Assembly (NCBI GenBank): GCA_040285825.1
Contig: JAUPSS010000004.1
Location: forward strand, 3,266,550 to 3,330,549
From: Eukaryota sp. TZLM1-RC
Taxonomy: Eukaryota; Metamonada: BaSk clade
DNA: 64,000 nt
Direction of reading: 5' to 3'
A program made the translations under genes and the position numbers. Shown here in pieces: positions 11,084-21,945 of this stretch. Position 1 is the stretch's first letter; every line of letters starts with the position of its first letter. The notes under the pieces are model-generated. The model saw nothing but the letters and a program-made list of their open reading frames with translations. It did not search any database and had not been told where the DNA came from.

Positions 11084-13156
11084 CTATCTCCTTTTTGGAC
11101 AAGTGATAAACCTTTCAGATGGATACTGAATCCACCATGGAAAACAAGATAATTCAACTAAATATTCATTCTTAGTTAGATGAACAGACTTGATTAAACC
11201 AACGTTAGCAAGGTTTGTTGGAGATAGGGAAGAGTTTAACAAATTTTCTTCATTAGGTCTAATCAATTGAATGAATTTCAGAGAGGGAAAGTTTTGTTCA
11301 GTGACATTGATAGGAATTGTTTCATAAATTATCAATTCCTTCAAGTTGGGTAATTGAATTTCAACATTAACAGGTTCTTCCAACACTGTTTCTAATCTAA
11401 CAATAGATTGAGGTAAAGGTATCTGACCAAGAAATATTTTTTTAGAAATATCACGAGGTAAGACTAATTCATTGAGTGATGTAAGATAGCTTAAATCAGT
11501 AACTTCAAAGTCATAAGCTCGAAGTGCTAACTTCACTAGTGAAGTAGGTAATTGTTTTATATGGAATGGATAATCAAGCTCTAGACAATGAAGATGTACT
11601 AAATGTGGCAAGTTTATAGAAAAACTTCTACCAAATGCAGACAAATTTCCACCAAGCTTAACAGCCTCAAGATTAAGGAAAATTTGAAACAATTGTGATT
11701 CATAATCAACTTCATCAAAGTAAACATCAAGTTTTTTAATTCTAGTATTAATAACTTTGGGACCATTATAACCAGTCGATAATCGCAATTGTAAATCACA
11801 AATATTATCATTTAAATTTAAATCTTGAGGATCTTTTAAAAACAACTTGTTTTGAATCGGATGAACATTAATCACTTCTTGAGCAAATTGAGCTAGCCTT
11901 TTACTAATGCCACATTTGGTGTAAAATCTTGCTTTAACATAAGGATGATTACCAAATAGCTTTTGCAAATAATTTAAATATTCCCAATAAACAAGCTTAA
12001 TTATACCACTAAACATTCTATCCAAAGGTTGTTTTGGATAATGGAAACCGCCAAGTATTTCAGATCCAAATATTTTGACAGGTTGTGGTCGATCAATCAA
12101 ATCACCTGTACCTAATTGCCCTTTATCGTTCCTTCCCCAAGCCCAAACAGTGTTTTTGTTGTAAGCCAAAAGGTAGGTTTCACCTACAGAAACACCTTCT
12201 ATATTAATGAAAGTTTCCATTAAAATTGGATCATTTTGTTTTTTATAAAATTGACTTATTCTACTCAGCCAGCCCCAAACAAAAACGTTACCACTGCTAT
12301 CAATAGCAGAGCAAGTAAGTCTATGACCACTAATAGAAACAATATTGCTCAACCCTGGAACTTTGGTGGGTTTGTTATTAAAAAATTTGCCCCCTCTGTC
12401 AAACTTCCAAATGTCACCATTAATGTCAACAATAAGCAAAAACATACAAGTTAATACCATAGAATTATTTAATAATTTTCTGAAAATTAAATATTGGGTA
12501 ATTGGCAGCTGAACTATTTCCCCATCATTAAAAAAGAAAAAATTATTACCATCATCACCTGCGACAATAGAATCAGCATTAGAACAAATCAAACCAATAT
12601 TATTTAATTCTATGATAGATTCAAATAAATTGCCACATCCCCATTTAATGACTTGACCTGCTGGTGTCAAAGCAAATGAACAAAGGTGACCACCATAAAC
12701 TTTTTTAATATTAAAAGGAATGTTGATTAGGGTAATTGGCAGCGACTCCTCTTCTGATAGATTGATTTGATTAAATTCATTATTGCCCCAACCATATAAC
12801 TTACCTTCAGAAGTGAGGACAAGTGAGTGGCTAAAGCCAGCTGAAATGGTTACAACATTAGTTAAAGGAAGTTTGATTGGTGACTTGATTGTTTGAGGTC
12901 CATTATATAGAACCTGACCTTTATCATTGAGTCCCCAACCATAAACCTCACCAGAACAGGTGAGGAGCAGGGTGTGGCCTAAATTGATTGAGATGTACTC
13001 CACTCCATCTTCCCGATCGATATTATTTGTCAAAGTTGTAGAGGATAAAGAAGGATGGGACTGTGAAGGAAGTGATTCTATGCGAGGGCGACAGGGAGAA
13101 GAGGAAGGAGTACATCGACGATGTCGGGAAGAGCACCCTGTAGACCCTGATAGCAT
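11084..13156 (-). CDS. RCC1-repeat protein with leucine-rich C-terminus
   Basis: 690 aa, ATG start. Residues ~1-45 are Ser/Pro/Arg-rich. From ~50 to ~400 there are RCC1 propeller blades recognisable by recurring GHTLLLTCSGEVYGWGLNDKGQ, GFSHSLVLTSEGKLYGWGNNEFNQ and NKNTVWAWGRNDKGQLGTGD motifs. The C-terminal ~200 residues have spaced leucines (LVHLHCLELDYP, LPTSLVKLALRAY, LTSLNELVLP) resembling leucine-rich or FNIP-like repeats. RCC1 propellers act in Ran nucleotide exchange, ubiquitin ligases or scaffolds; the fused leucine-rich tail makes canonical RanGEF unlikely, and the specific role is unknown. An internal segment lacks clear blade motifs, so the propeller may be irregular. Confidence 0.85.
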   Translation of the reverse strand: MLSGSTGCSSRHRRCTPSSSPCRPRIESLPSQSHPSLSSTTLTNNIDREDGVEYISINLGHTLLLTCSGEVYGWGLNDKGQVLYNGPQTIKSPIKLPLTNVVTISAGFSHSLVLTSEGKLYGWGNNEFNQINLSEEESLPITLINIPFNIKKVYGGHLCSFALTPAGQVIKWGCGNLFESIIELNNIGLICSNADSIVAGDDGNNFFFFNDGEIVQLPITQYLIFRKLLNNSMVLTCMFLLIVDINGDIWKFDRGGKFFNNKPTKVPGLSNIVSISGHRLTCSAIDSSGNVFVWGWLSRISQFYKKQNDPILMETFINIEGVSVGETYLLAYNKNTVWAWGRNDKGQLGTGDLIDRPQPVKIFGSEILGGFHYPKQPLDRMFSGIIKLVYWEYLNYLQKLFGNHPYVKARFYTKCGISKRLAQFAQEVINVHPIQNKLFLKDPQDLNLNDNICDLQLRLSTGYNGPKVINTRIKKLDVYFDEVDYESQLFQIFLNLEAVKLGGNLSAFGRSFSINLPHLVHLHCLELDYPFHIKQLPTSLVKLALRAYDFEVTDLSYLTSLNELVLPRDISKKIFLGQIPLPQSIVRLETVLEEPVNVEIQLPNLKELIIYETIPINVTEQNFPSLKFIQLIRPNEENLLNSSLSPTNLANVGLIKSVHLTKNEYLVELSCFPWWIQYPSERFITCPKRR

Positions 13157-13384
13157 TCTTACAAATACTATCTAAACCGGAAGTGGAGAGGAGAAGGAGG
13201 TGTGACCCTTGACCCAGAAAATCAAAATTAAAATTATTATTATTAAATTAATTATTTAATCTAGAAAATTGATCTCAGTGATGCCTTTTTTGATACATAT
13301 CTCTGTGGTTGATTTTTATGTTGAATAAAATTCCCCTAAACATTCCCAATTTCAGTTTTCCCCCAAAACCAATCAAACAAAATT
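13157..13384. promoter_or_regulatory. Upstream region of RCC1-repeat gene
   Basis: Short AT-rich intergenic segment between the RCC1-repeat gene start (minus strand) and the 3' end of a LINE remnant. It presumably holds that gene's promoter. No individual element was recognised. Confidence 0.3.
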
Positions 13385-14672
13385 GTAAAAAACTAAAAAT
13401 CAATCTCCTCAAACTCCGCATCTACTATGGAAAAATTACTTACAGCATTTTCTTCATAAAACTTTCCTAGTGATAACAACGAGCTAGAAACAAGCCTATA
13501 CGTTCCCTTAAAAATAGTAAATACACTTCTGTTTTGCCATAACGTTCGGTCAAATATTCTTTCAGTTCTCTTTTTGCCAACAGAAGAGAAATCGTCCAAA
13601 AAAATAACGCAGTTTTACCCAAGTTTCCAAATAAAGAAAAAGCAAAAGGACAAAGAAGGTATTGAATATGTGAGTTGGAATTCAGATTATTGATTTTTTC
13701 TGTGTACTTGATAATTTTCGCTTCTTCAGCTCTAAGTAAAGGTGAATTATAAGATTGTGCCAGTATTTCATTTGAGCTGTTTGATACATCAGTAGATCTG
13801 ACATCAATAATGATCATGAATTCATCAAGACCAAGAACACATCAACGCAACTATCACCAAAAGAAATTCTGTCAGATTCATCAGCCAAATTTGAAAGCAA
13901 AGGTTCTGAAAAAATATTCAATCTTGTAGGATTTAAACATACAATAGAGGTGATCACGAACTGCATCATGCAATTTTGATCTAAAAGTAATAAATCGATT
14001 ACAATTCAATAAATGGCTTGGAGTGACAGTCTTTCCACATTTACAAATTGATCCACGAGGAAGATTATCAGGCCAAATAAAAGATCGAAGACGCATAGAT
14101 AATAAAAAGCAAGAGTCATCTAGAAACAAACCATAAATTCTTGGTACTTGATTAATTAAACAAGGGGCACAACTATCACAAACATCCAGTAAAAAATTTG
14201 CAACAACGGGATTTTTTTTCTTGGCCATGCCAAGACGTACTTCATAATTTAAGCCTTCAAATTTTACTTTCAGTTTTTGTTGAAACTTCTTCACACAATA
14301 CCTTAAATTAACTAAATTTCGTGGAGGAATCTCTTGAACTGAGTCGGGAAAGCATTGACACCAAATTTCTGGTGCAATTTTATTAATGGCAACATCAAGG
14401 TCATACAAATGTTTTGAAAATGATGGAGTAAGCAAATGAATATGTTCAGGGAAACGATTATGAAATTCAAAAATACAATTTTTGCCACCACCAACAAGGG
14501 ATGCTTGACAAAGAATTGAAGATGTGGTAAAGCCAACACCACCAAATTGTGAAGAGGAGAACAAGTCAGCTCGAATTAGCTCAGGATTCGCTTCTGATAG
14601 GGAAGCAAAGGAAGATGCACGAAGTTGATTTAATGATCGGCTAAAATCAATAGACAATAAATGTCCTGTCAA
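13385..14672 (-). mobile_element. Degenerate LINE family A remnant (copy A2)
   Basis: Minus-strand fragments at 14672-13881, 13817-13467 and 13599-13393 are consecutive parts of one LINE C-terminus broken by frameshifts. In order: the end of the reverse-transcriptase thumb (QFGGVGFTTSSILCQASLVGG), the EVRLGMAKKKNP region, a zinc-ribbon-like CKCGKTVTPSHLLNC, the helix FRSKLHDAVRDHLY, then LLCPFAFSLFGNLGK and a final EEIDF. The order matches the intact-frame copies at 25135 and 58245. The CxC-H-C cluster followed by a PD-(D/E)xK-like region is the layout of R2-type restriction-like endonucleases at the C-terminus of some non-LTR retrotransposons. Confidence 0.78.
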
Positions 14673-14675
14673 CCT

Positions 14676-15890
14676 TGTATTTATTGAATTTGCACACTTA
14701 ATTAAATTAACTCATAACTAATGGGACGACTATCATTGAACCAAGATTTCCTCTACAAAATCTTGATCTGCTTGATGTCTAGCTAAAGCTTCTCTTATTC
14801 GATTGAAACACCGAGGCAATCTATTAATAATGGCAAATTGAATCCGTGAACGCCATAAAAATATATCAAATCTTTTCATTGTTTTTTCTTGCACCATTTT
14901 TTGGAAGTCATTCAAAAAAGTTTCTGCTTCATCTGATAATCTTCCATTTATCGAAAATGGGAAAGCAATAAAAACCAGCTGTGTATTTCTATCGGCATTA
15001 GCCTCTTCAATATCTTTATCATATTTTCTATGTTTCTCTTTTGCTTTAAAATCAAGAGCAGTCACAGGATTAAGTTTTCTTCTGTGAACCAAAGTATTTG
15101 CAACATTACATGAGACAAAGTCAACAATAGCTTCAGAATTATCAATCCAATCACAGTATACATCACCTCTATCATCAGAACCAAAATTATTCAGAGAAAG
15201 TGTTTCCTTCAGCAGGGGCTCTTTGATACACGATATTCTTGCAGTTTGTGCCATATTGAAAACAGTGTCTCTAACAGCATCATGTAATGAAGAACGACAA
15301 GTTATCAATTTAGAGCAATTCAGAGCATGGCGTAAAGTGAGTTGAGGTGAATTCGAACAAATACATTTTTCTTTTGATAATAATTGATTAATGGGGATAT
15401 TCAAGTATAATCTCATTTTTGTTACACACAATCCATATTAAATTTAGTGGCACACAATCCAAATCTTCGTGGTACAATGGTTACAAAAAGTGAAGAATCA
15501 GATGACTTGCTTTCACAAACACCCTTTTCCAATAACAATGAGTGAAGATCTTGATTTAAACAGCCGAGCTGCATATATTTCTGTTAACTTCAATAAGTGA
15601 GTAATTTTTCCGAAGTAACAAAATTTTTAAAATAAAAAAATTTGATATGTTTTTCTATTTCTAAATCAGAAACTAATTGAAGCTCAGAACCAAGTTTTAC
15701 AACAATTTCGCTAAGATTTTTTGTTATTCCATCAACATGACCTAACCAACATCCTAAAAAACGAAAAGCTTCTGGTGAATAATCGGTAAAAGGAATTTTA
15801 CAATTATTAATTTTAAACTCTCTAAAATCAAATTCTGGTCTGATGCCTTGACTTTTTGAAATAAAAATTGGACTAGGTGATTCCAAGAAC
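14676..15890 (-). mobile_element. LINE family B remnant (copy B1), with endonuclease domain and RT fragment
   Basis: A 232-aa minus-strand ORF (15431-14733) carries CICSNSPQLTLRHALNC, the helix RSSLHDAVRDTVF, and an endonuclease-like core RGDVYCDW followed by AIVDFVSCNVA, which fits the R-(P/G)-D ... (I/V)-x-D-x-(S/T) pattern of restriction-like endonucleases. It continues FKAKEKHRKYDKD, FIAFPFSINGRLS and ends VEEILVQ. Upstream (15886-15590) is a separate fragment reading like the C-terminal part of a reverse transcriptase (FRFLGCWLGHVDGITKNL). The 3' UTR runs to about 14676. Family B differs from family A in its C-terminus and 3' UTR. Confidence 0.75.
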
Positions 15891-16183
15891 TGTTTTCATC
15901 AGGATTATTGCAAGAATTGCATTTACTGTTTTGTAGGAGGAAAATTCCAATGAATACTTTATGAATTGAAGAGAAGGAATTTAAACTGATTTTTTTTGAG
16001 TTTTCTTAGGAATAAATTCAATAGAAGAGGATCGAAAATCATTTTTGGAAATCCGCAATTTTATATTTTTATTGAAACATATATACTTTATGAAACATCA
16101 ATCTGACACTGAATTTTTGGGGAAAAATCATTGTTCCGAGTTTCTGTCTGCATAATCCTCGTCTGGTTTTTCTCTAGCGATAG
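15891..16183. other. Intergenic AT-rich segment
   Basis: May contain unrecognisable LINE decay products at its left end. No supported gene. Confidence 0.4.
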
Positions 16184-16426
16184 TCACTCCGACTCGATGA
16201 GATCATAATCGTAACCTTTGAATGCTAAAACTCCATAAAAGACAGCAAATCTCTGCATTGTTTTTGAAGAAACAAGCTTTGAAAGTTGTTCAAAATCGAG
16301 CGAACAAGTGCATCTAACTACATTCTGGTCATTCGTTTTTGGAATGTTCGCGCAATGAAATCCAAATAGATACAATTCTTTTTTTTTGAATATTTCTTTT
16401 CGGTGATTGAAAACAAATTCCTTCAT
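16184..16426 (-). CDS. Possible small hypothetical protein
   Basis: 80-aa ORF with an ATG start, divergent from the Hsp70-like gene with 107 bp between the two starts, an arrangement compatible with a shared promoter. The sequence is mixed hydrophobic/charged with four cysteines, no signal peptide and no membrane segment. I recognise no family. It could equally be a chance ORF or one exon of a spliced gene. Confidence 0.3.
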   Translation of the reverse strand: MKEFVFNHRKEIFKKKELYLFGFHCANIPKTNDQNVVRCTCSLDFEQLSKLVSSKTMQRFAVFYGVLAFKGYDYDLIESE

Positions 16427-16533
16427 TTTAATATTGTTTTAGTCTAAATATTGCTAAGAAATCGAATTTTGTATTGCTCAGCTCATCTATCTTGTCACAT
16501 TACTGGCCATTTTTATGACTTTTCTGATTTGCA

Positions 16534-18561
16534 ATGGCACTTGTCTCTATCGATATAGGAGCCAGCTCGCTTACGTTTTCAACCACTTCACCTGAACAAG
16601 AAATTCATCTTTTGCAGTTGTCTGATGGTTGTTCCTTTATCTCCAACGTACTTGTGAAGAATGATGCCGATGTTTACATTGGACGATATGCTGAGAAACG
16701 TCTCTACGAATGTGTTCAAAACTCTTTCCTCTCTGTAACCCACATTTTACCTGATCTATTTCCTTGGAATGCAAAGCTCTTAAAAAACGTGGAGGCGATC
16801 GATGGCGATCTTTACGTTTCACTTCAAATTAACGATCATCCTCACAAAATGTTGTATAAAGATTTGTTAACTGAGTTTGTTGCCAAGATCAGGGCAGAAT
16901 TGGGTGCTTTACTCGAAGACTCTCCCATCACAGTTCGACTCGTCCTTCCACAACTACTGAAACCTTCTCTTCCTCTCTTACAAGCCGCTTTTGAAGCAAA
17001 TGATTGTCTTATTGAAGAAGTGGTATCCACTGCTGATGCCTTAGCCTCTGTTTATTATTACAGATCTACTGAACCTGGGACAGTTGCCATTGTTGACATT
17101 GGAGAAGCCATCACCAATATTGTCATTTGCACTTTTACAGAGGACCATTATACAATACTCTTTACGGACGAACTTTGGTTTGGAGGTCAAGATATTGATC
17201 AAGTGGTCTATGAATATTGTTTTTCCAAAATCAGTAAGTCCAACAAAAGCAAAATGACTCTACGTTCGAAGCTTTTGCTCTCAAATGCATGTAGACAGAT
17301 CAAGACCCAGCCGAACTGCCAAAGTATTTCAGTAGAGGAACTAGTCCCAGGATTTAATTTCAGTATAAAGTTTTCCTTGTCAAAATTGGAACGTTTAATA
17401 CGTGATATCTTAAATACTTTCGGCGGACAGTTGAATGAATCTCTTCATTTAGCCGAAACCCGAGGCACTGCTATCTCCACTATTGTGCCCACAGGTCGTC
17501 TTGTTCGATTCGCCCCTGTCATGAATTCTATAAAACAAGTGTGTTCTGGTCGTAAGATCGTCCCCCTTCTTGACCCAACTCATGATGTTTCTTTGGGCGG
17601 GTTGTTGTGGAAGGACGAGCTCTGCTGTACTGAACCTATTCTACCAAGGGTCAGGTCTATTATCTTATCAGAAGGTCTTTCGAAGACTAAAGTTGATGAT
17701 GGTGGAACCTCTCAAGACATACTTGGCACGATACTATCCAGTGACGAGGTTCATTATACAGATGACACTGATGATTCACAAAGTGGCAACAACTCGTCTG
17801 ATGAGAATGTTGTTATTTCCAAGAAAGAGTATAATAATCTTCTGGAAACTTTTCAAAAAGCTGAAGCCGCAATACAAAAAGAATTGGTTCTACGACAGAC
17901 TCTTATAGCTAATTTTCGGCACTTGGTCAATCACACCAATTGCTTGAAAATGCTTCCTTCCATTTATGGACCAGATAAGCATTTTGCTGAGTGGTATGGT
18001 TTGTCGTTGTTACATTTAAAGAATTTTTGCGCGGGTTTTAAAGATGTTGATGTTGAATTACCCGAAAGTCTTTGTCATTTACCCAAAGCTCGACCCAGAC
18101 CACCAACTATGTCCACACCCAGTACAACCAAACCAAAGTCTTCTTTACCAGTACCTCAAATGCAATTCTTTACTGAATCAAAAGATGATGTGGTTGGTAA
18201 TATTAAATCATTATCTCTTGGCATTCAAGTTTGGAGGTTTCGCAGACAGAATATTAACTGGAAACATTGCAAACTTGTTGCTCAATTGAGCGGTTCTGAT
18301 CTCCTAACCACCATACAGCACTATTCTCTGCAACATAACTTAGATTTTGTCATGGAACCAAGGTATAAACGGGGCTCTTATGAACATACAAAGTTGTTGT
18401 TAACAGGGTCTGTACTCCAAGTATCCGTGTTTGGGTTAGCCAAGTCGCTTACACATACCATACCACTTCAGTCCTTGCATACAGCCGATAAGGTAGATGA
18501 GGTTGTTTCTCTTGAGGGAGAGAAATTGCTCCATGTAATTGTGTCGCTTGTTGCTCAGTAG
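16534..18561 (+). CDS. Divergent Hsp70-like (actin/Hsp70 fold) protein
   Basis: 675 aa, ATG start. The N-terminal ~370 residues follow the Hsp70 nucleotide-binding-domain order. Phosphate-1 reads VSIDIGAS (residues 4-11); a connect-like TADALASVYYY near 167 sits where Hsp70s have EPTAAALAYG; phosphate-2 reads VAIVDIGEAITNIV near 183; WFGGQDIDQ stands where Hsp70s have LGGEDFD; the adenosine-motif region reads DVSLGGLLWKD near 350. The phosphate-2 glycine-rich loop is degenerate (GEA in place of GGGT), so ATP turnover may be impaired. There is no clear substrate-binding domain. Residues ~370-530 are acidic and then helical, ~530-560 are a Pro/Ser/Thr-rich linker, and the last ~120 form an unrecognised folded region. 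It may be an Hsp110-like or atypical Hsp70 relative. Confidence 0.6.
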   Translation: MALVSIDIGASSLTFSTTSPEQEIHLLQLSDGCSFISNVLVKNDADVYIGRYAEKRLYECVQNSFLSVTHILPDLFPWNAKLLKNVEAIDGDLYVSLQINDHPHKMLYKDLLTEFVAKIRAELGALLEDSPITVRLVLPQLLKPSLPLLQAAFEANDCLIEEVVSTADALASVYYYRSTEPGTVAIVDIGEAITNIVICTFTEDHYTILFTDELWFGGQDIDQVVYEYCFSKISKSNKSKMTLRSKLLLSNACRQIKTQPNCQSISVEELVPGFNFSIKFSLSKLERLIRDILNTFGGQLNESLHLAETRGTAISTIVPTGRLVRFAPVMNSIKQVCSGRKIVPLLDPTHDVSLGGLLWKDELCCTEPILPRVRSIILSEGLSKTKVDDGGTSQDILGTILSSDEVHYTDDTDDSQSGNNSSDENVVISKKEYNNLLETFQKAEAAIQKELVLRQTLIANFRHLVNHTNCLKMLPSIYGPDKHFAEWYGLSLLHLKNFCAGFKDVDVELPESLCHLPKARPRPPTMSTPSTTKPKSSLPVPQMQFFTESKDDVVGNIKSLSLGIQVWRFRRQNINWKHCKLVAQLSGSDLLTTIQHYSLQHNLDFVMEPRYKRGSYEHTKLLLTGSVLQVSVFGLAKSLTHTIPLQSLHTADKVDEVVSLEGEKLLHVIVSLVAQ

Positions 18562-18564
18562 TTT

Positions 18565-19639
18565 TCTTGATCTGTTTTTGTACATATTTTTCTAATTTAT
18601 TGCAGTTGTCTATGACAATTGTTTGTTGTAAATATTATTTTTATCTTTGATCATTTTTGTCAATTAGCTTGAATTGATTTTCTTGAAAAGCCAAATATTG
18701 ACAGTATTCATTACACTAGAGATTCCATCGGTCTGATCGGAAGCTATTTGGACTGATTTTGAATGGCAGAATCGTCGTTGGCCCTTGTGATATACGTTTT
18801 ATTAATAAAAAAACAAATTTTCCAATTAACAATCAATGTGAAATACTGAGCTTGCAACAATTTTAAGTCACTGCACATGGTGTGTTTCTATCATTCGATT
18901 TCATCAAACAACCATATACAAGATTCTCTAGTAGAAAAGATGCGGTACGAGCAATTGAGAGCTTGAAATGCTAATTCTTTACCGATGATTTTCATTTAAG
19001 ACTTTGGAATGAGTAATTTTTTCGATAATTAGTAAACTTTTTTTAGTGTTGTATTTCGTACTTTTTAATATATGTCTACTCTCTCAATATTTCTCCATCG
19101 ATGATGTTGACTCACAAATCAGAACTACTTTCCTTCTTGATTCATCAGTAGTTTTTAAGGTTAGGCATATGATCAAGTCTTAACTCAGTCACAACCAAAA
19201 AAAATTAACGTAATGAATTGTGTGATAAGGTAAATTGCAATAAACATCATAGTGATCTAGGAAAGGAAGTAAGAAGCTGGCAAAACAATGATCTTTTTCT
19301 GATGAACTTTTAATAAGTCCTTCATGAGTTGAATAATCTTCTATTTGCTACAAAAAACAAAATAGGTTAATGAACATTCTCGTTCTGAATATAATACGTT
19401 TTATTGGTGTTTCAGTACACACTTCTGGAGGCAATGTTGCTTTCTTCCTACAACAATGATTCAGTTACATTTTTGGATCTTCGCTCAACAGAGTTTGAAG
19501 ACAATATTAGACTACGTGTTTGTTGAGCTTTGCAGCCAGTCCATTAGGTGGAAGTTAGATTTATATACGAAAAACACAAATAAGTAATGATAAAAAAGAT
19601 GTTTTACTTCACAACCTTCTTGATTATACCAATAAATAA
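18565..19639. other. Long noncoding intergenic region containing a dispersed repeat
   Basis: No supported gene. The part from about 18795 to 19260 is a diverged copy of sequence at about 21295-21945 on the other side of SF3A3. The rest is AT-rich without recognisable features. Confidence 0.5.
18795..19260 (+). repeat. Diverged noncoding repeat, copy 1
   Basis: Shares ordered blocks with 21295-21945 in the same orientation: AAATACTGAGCTTGCAACA, then CATGGTGTGT and TCTATCATTCGAT, and further right TGTCTACT and GATGTTGACTCACA versus GATGTCAACTCACA. There is no coding capacity. It could be an old noncoding transposon or a local duplication. Confidence 0.6.
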
Positions 19640-19751
19640 AAATTAGATTCCAAAAAACCTTTTATTTATAAACTTCCACACTTAACAAAATGAACTCAGA
19701 ACTAAAGGGACGAAATTCATTGAACCAAGATTTCCTCTACAAAATCTTGAC
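19640..19751 (-). mobile_element. LINE family B 3'-end fragment (copy B2)
   Basis: The minus strand carries the family B ending (TCAAGATTTTGTAGAGGAAA, then the 3' UTR with a version of GTCGTCCCATTAGTTATGAG and a terminal AATAAA-rich tail). It aligns with the 3' ends at 14690, 35148, 56270 and 58170. It lies just downstream of the SF3A3 stop codon. Confidence 0.75.
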
Positions 19752-19816
19752 TCCAAAAACAAAACATTTAAAAAATTTAAATCCATTTCATGACCCACAA
19801 ATCATTCCAACTCCAA

Positions 19817-21094
19817 TCACTCCCCAAACTGTTTTTGAATCATAAGATAAGTCCTTCTGTTCATAATATTTCCTTCCTCATCTTCTACTTCCTCTTCCTC
19901 GTCTGGGTCAAACACCTCATCATTCCTTTGCTGTTTGAGTTTCTCATATAATCTCAACGCATCACTAATACGCTCCACACCTCTAAAATGCTTAGTGTTA
20001 GGTATCTTTAAACACTTCAAAGCATGTCCATGCTTTGGTTGATTGAAATGTCTTTCAAAACGCTTTCTTCCTCTATAAACTATATCTCCACAAATTTCGC
20101 AAGTGTACTTCTTGGATAAGCCTTGAAGTTTAAATAGCCAATAAGGAATTGGTTTTCCATCAAAATCAAGTGGTAAATCTTTAGGATTATAGATAACCTC
20201 TTGTTCTTCGTCTAGTTGAACTTCCTTTTTACTTTCAATCCTTATGTGTTCGTGCAGGTCATCGACATTAATCAATCTATTTTGATTGTCTTCCACAAGC
20301 TCCTCAAGGGTTCTTACTTGTCTGTTCTCCAATCTTCCTTTTGTAGCTTCTATAATAGATTTCAGATGGTGTTCAGCTAAATGAGAAATAGAATTTTCAT
20401 AAAAAGAAATTAAATCAGAGTATTCATGGTTTTCAAGCTCAGAAATTAATTTTTCAATATTGTATAAAGGTCTAATCCTACGAATAAAGTCTATTAAATA
20501 ATTATAAACTGATTCAACGTAATTCTTATAAACATCATCACGATTAGTGACCACAAAACTGCCATCACTTCTTTTGAAAGAATAAAATAAATCTAAATAA
20601 GCCAAATAATCAACCTGAGTGGTGTCAATTTCTGGAAAATAAGAATTTAAGTTTAGAAAAATAGAATGAAAATGATTTAAATCTACATATTTGCCAAAGT
20701 CTTCTTCCCCAGTGAAATTTGGGAAGATCTCAGAATCTTCAAAGAATTTGTCTTTACGGGACAGGACTGCACTTTCAGATGATAGTACCTCAGGATGATT
20801 GTCAAACCAGTGATGTATAGAACGTGAGTCAGTAAAGAAGTTTTGAAGAGCAGTGTCAAGATCGCCATTGCCAGCAACGTGGTCAAGTTCAGAAAGAAGA
20901 AGAGGATCAGCGTAGAGAGAGTTGAGACGAGATGCCAGTTCTGACATGGAGTCTAGGTGAGCACGAACACGGGTATGGTGAAGAAGAGCATCACGAGGAC
21001 CATAGAAGTCTTCAAGGAACTCTTCAGAAGCTTGACGTTCATGAAAGTCGAATTCCTCATGTAGGGAGCGTATCTGTTCTACAAGAGAATCCAT
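19817..21094 (-). CDS. SF3A3: Splicing factor 3A subunit 3 (SF3a60/Prp9)
   Basis: 425 aa from MDSLVEQIRS, chosen because this start matches the family N-terminus; an upstream in-frame ATG at 21148 would add 18 untypical residues. SF3A3 is a U2 snRNP component needed for branch-site recognition. The N-terminal half is helical. Near residue 328 is the U1-like C2H2 zinc finger, YTCEICGDIVYRGRKRFERH with the second histidine in NQPKHGHALKC, followed by the invariant-looking IPNTKHF and the acidic C-terminal segment ending in NRRTYLMIQKQFGE. It is somewhat shorter than the human protein (501 aa). No intron was detected. Its presence fits the short but genuine introns found elsewhere here. Confidence 0.93.
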   Translation of the reverse strand: MDSLVEQIRSLHEEFDFHERQASEEFLEDFYGPRDALLHHTRVRAHLDSMSELASRLNSLYADPLLLSELDHVAGNGDLDTALQNFFTDSRSIHHWFDNHPEVLSSESAVLSRKDKFFEDSEIFPNFTGEEDFGKYVDLNHFHSIFLNLNSYFPEIDTTQVDYLAYLDLFYSFKRSDGSFVVTNRDDVYKNYVESVYNYLIDFIRRIRPLYNIEKLISELENHEYSDLISFYENSISHLAEHHLKSIIEATKGRLENRQVRTLEELVEDNQNRLINVDDLHEHIRIESKKEVQLDEEQEVIYNPKDLPLDFDGKPIPYWLFKLQGLSKKYTCEICGDIVYRGRKRFERHFNQPKHGHALKCLKIPNTKHFRGVERISDALRLYEKLKQQRNDEVFDPDEEEEVEDEEGNIMNRRTYLMIQKQFGE

Positions 21095-21294
21095 TAAAGA
21101 AAGGAAGATGGAGTTAAACGACAAGTTCAAATGGATTTCTGAAAACAAAACAATTTGTTCTAATATAAATAAAAAAAATTTTGAATTATACTTTCATGTT
21201 TGAGCTTTTTAAAGATCAACAAGAATCGCTTTTGATGTTGCCACAGTTGCAAGATATGGCATCAATTGGAAAAGTCTTTTTTCCAATAAAATAA

Positions 21295-21945
21295 AATACA
21301 TTTTACTAATGAAAAAACAATTTTTCCAATTAACAATCAACGTGAAATACTGAGCTTGCAACACTTCTAAGCCACCGCCCATGGTGTGTTCTATCATTCG
21401 ATGTCATCAAACAATCACCTATGAAATTCTATAACAGAGACAATGGGATACTAGTATTCAACAGATTGACACACTAACTCTTTAGAGATTATTTTCATTG
21501 TAGATTTTGAAATAACAATCTTTTCATCAATGAATTGCAGCTTATAGCAACCATTCCTTTTGCTGAAACTTCAAAAGAAATCAATTCAACCACATGTTAG
21601 ATGTGGAATAACATCAAATCACGTGTGATGACGTGACAACAGTTTCAATTTAGTTTTAGTTTTATTTAAAAACTTTTACCTTCGATACTGCAGTGGAAAC
21701 TGATACAAAAGATCTAAATTGGACAAAAGCTATTCAAGTTTCTGTGACCTCATCCTTCCTGCATGTCTACTATTTTGATCATCGGTGATGTCAACTCACA
21801 GATCAAGATTCTATTCCTTCTTTTTGCATCTGGCTTTTCTGTGGGGAAGAATATACTCCGGTCTCAACTTACTAACAACAAAAAAATAATGATTGGTGTT
21901 AAAGAGGGTAAATCACAGTCAACATTATAATGATTGAGTTTCGAA
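21295..21945 (+). repeat. Diverged noncoding repeat, copy 2
   Basis: Same-orientation partner of 18795-19260, with roughly 200 extra bases between the two conserved blocks (about 21540-21740). It lies upstream of the SF3A3 start and may include part of that gene's promoter. No coding content. Confidence 0.6.
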
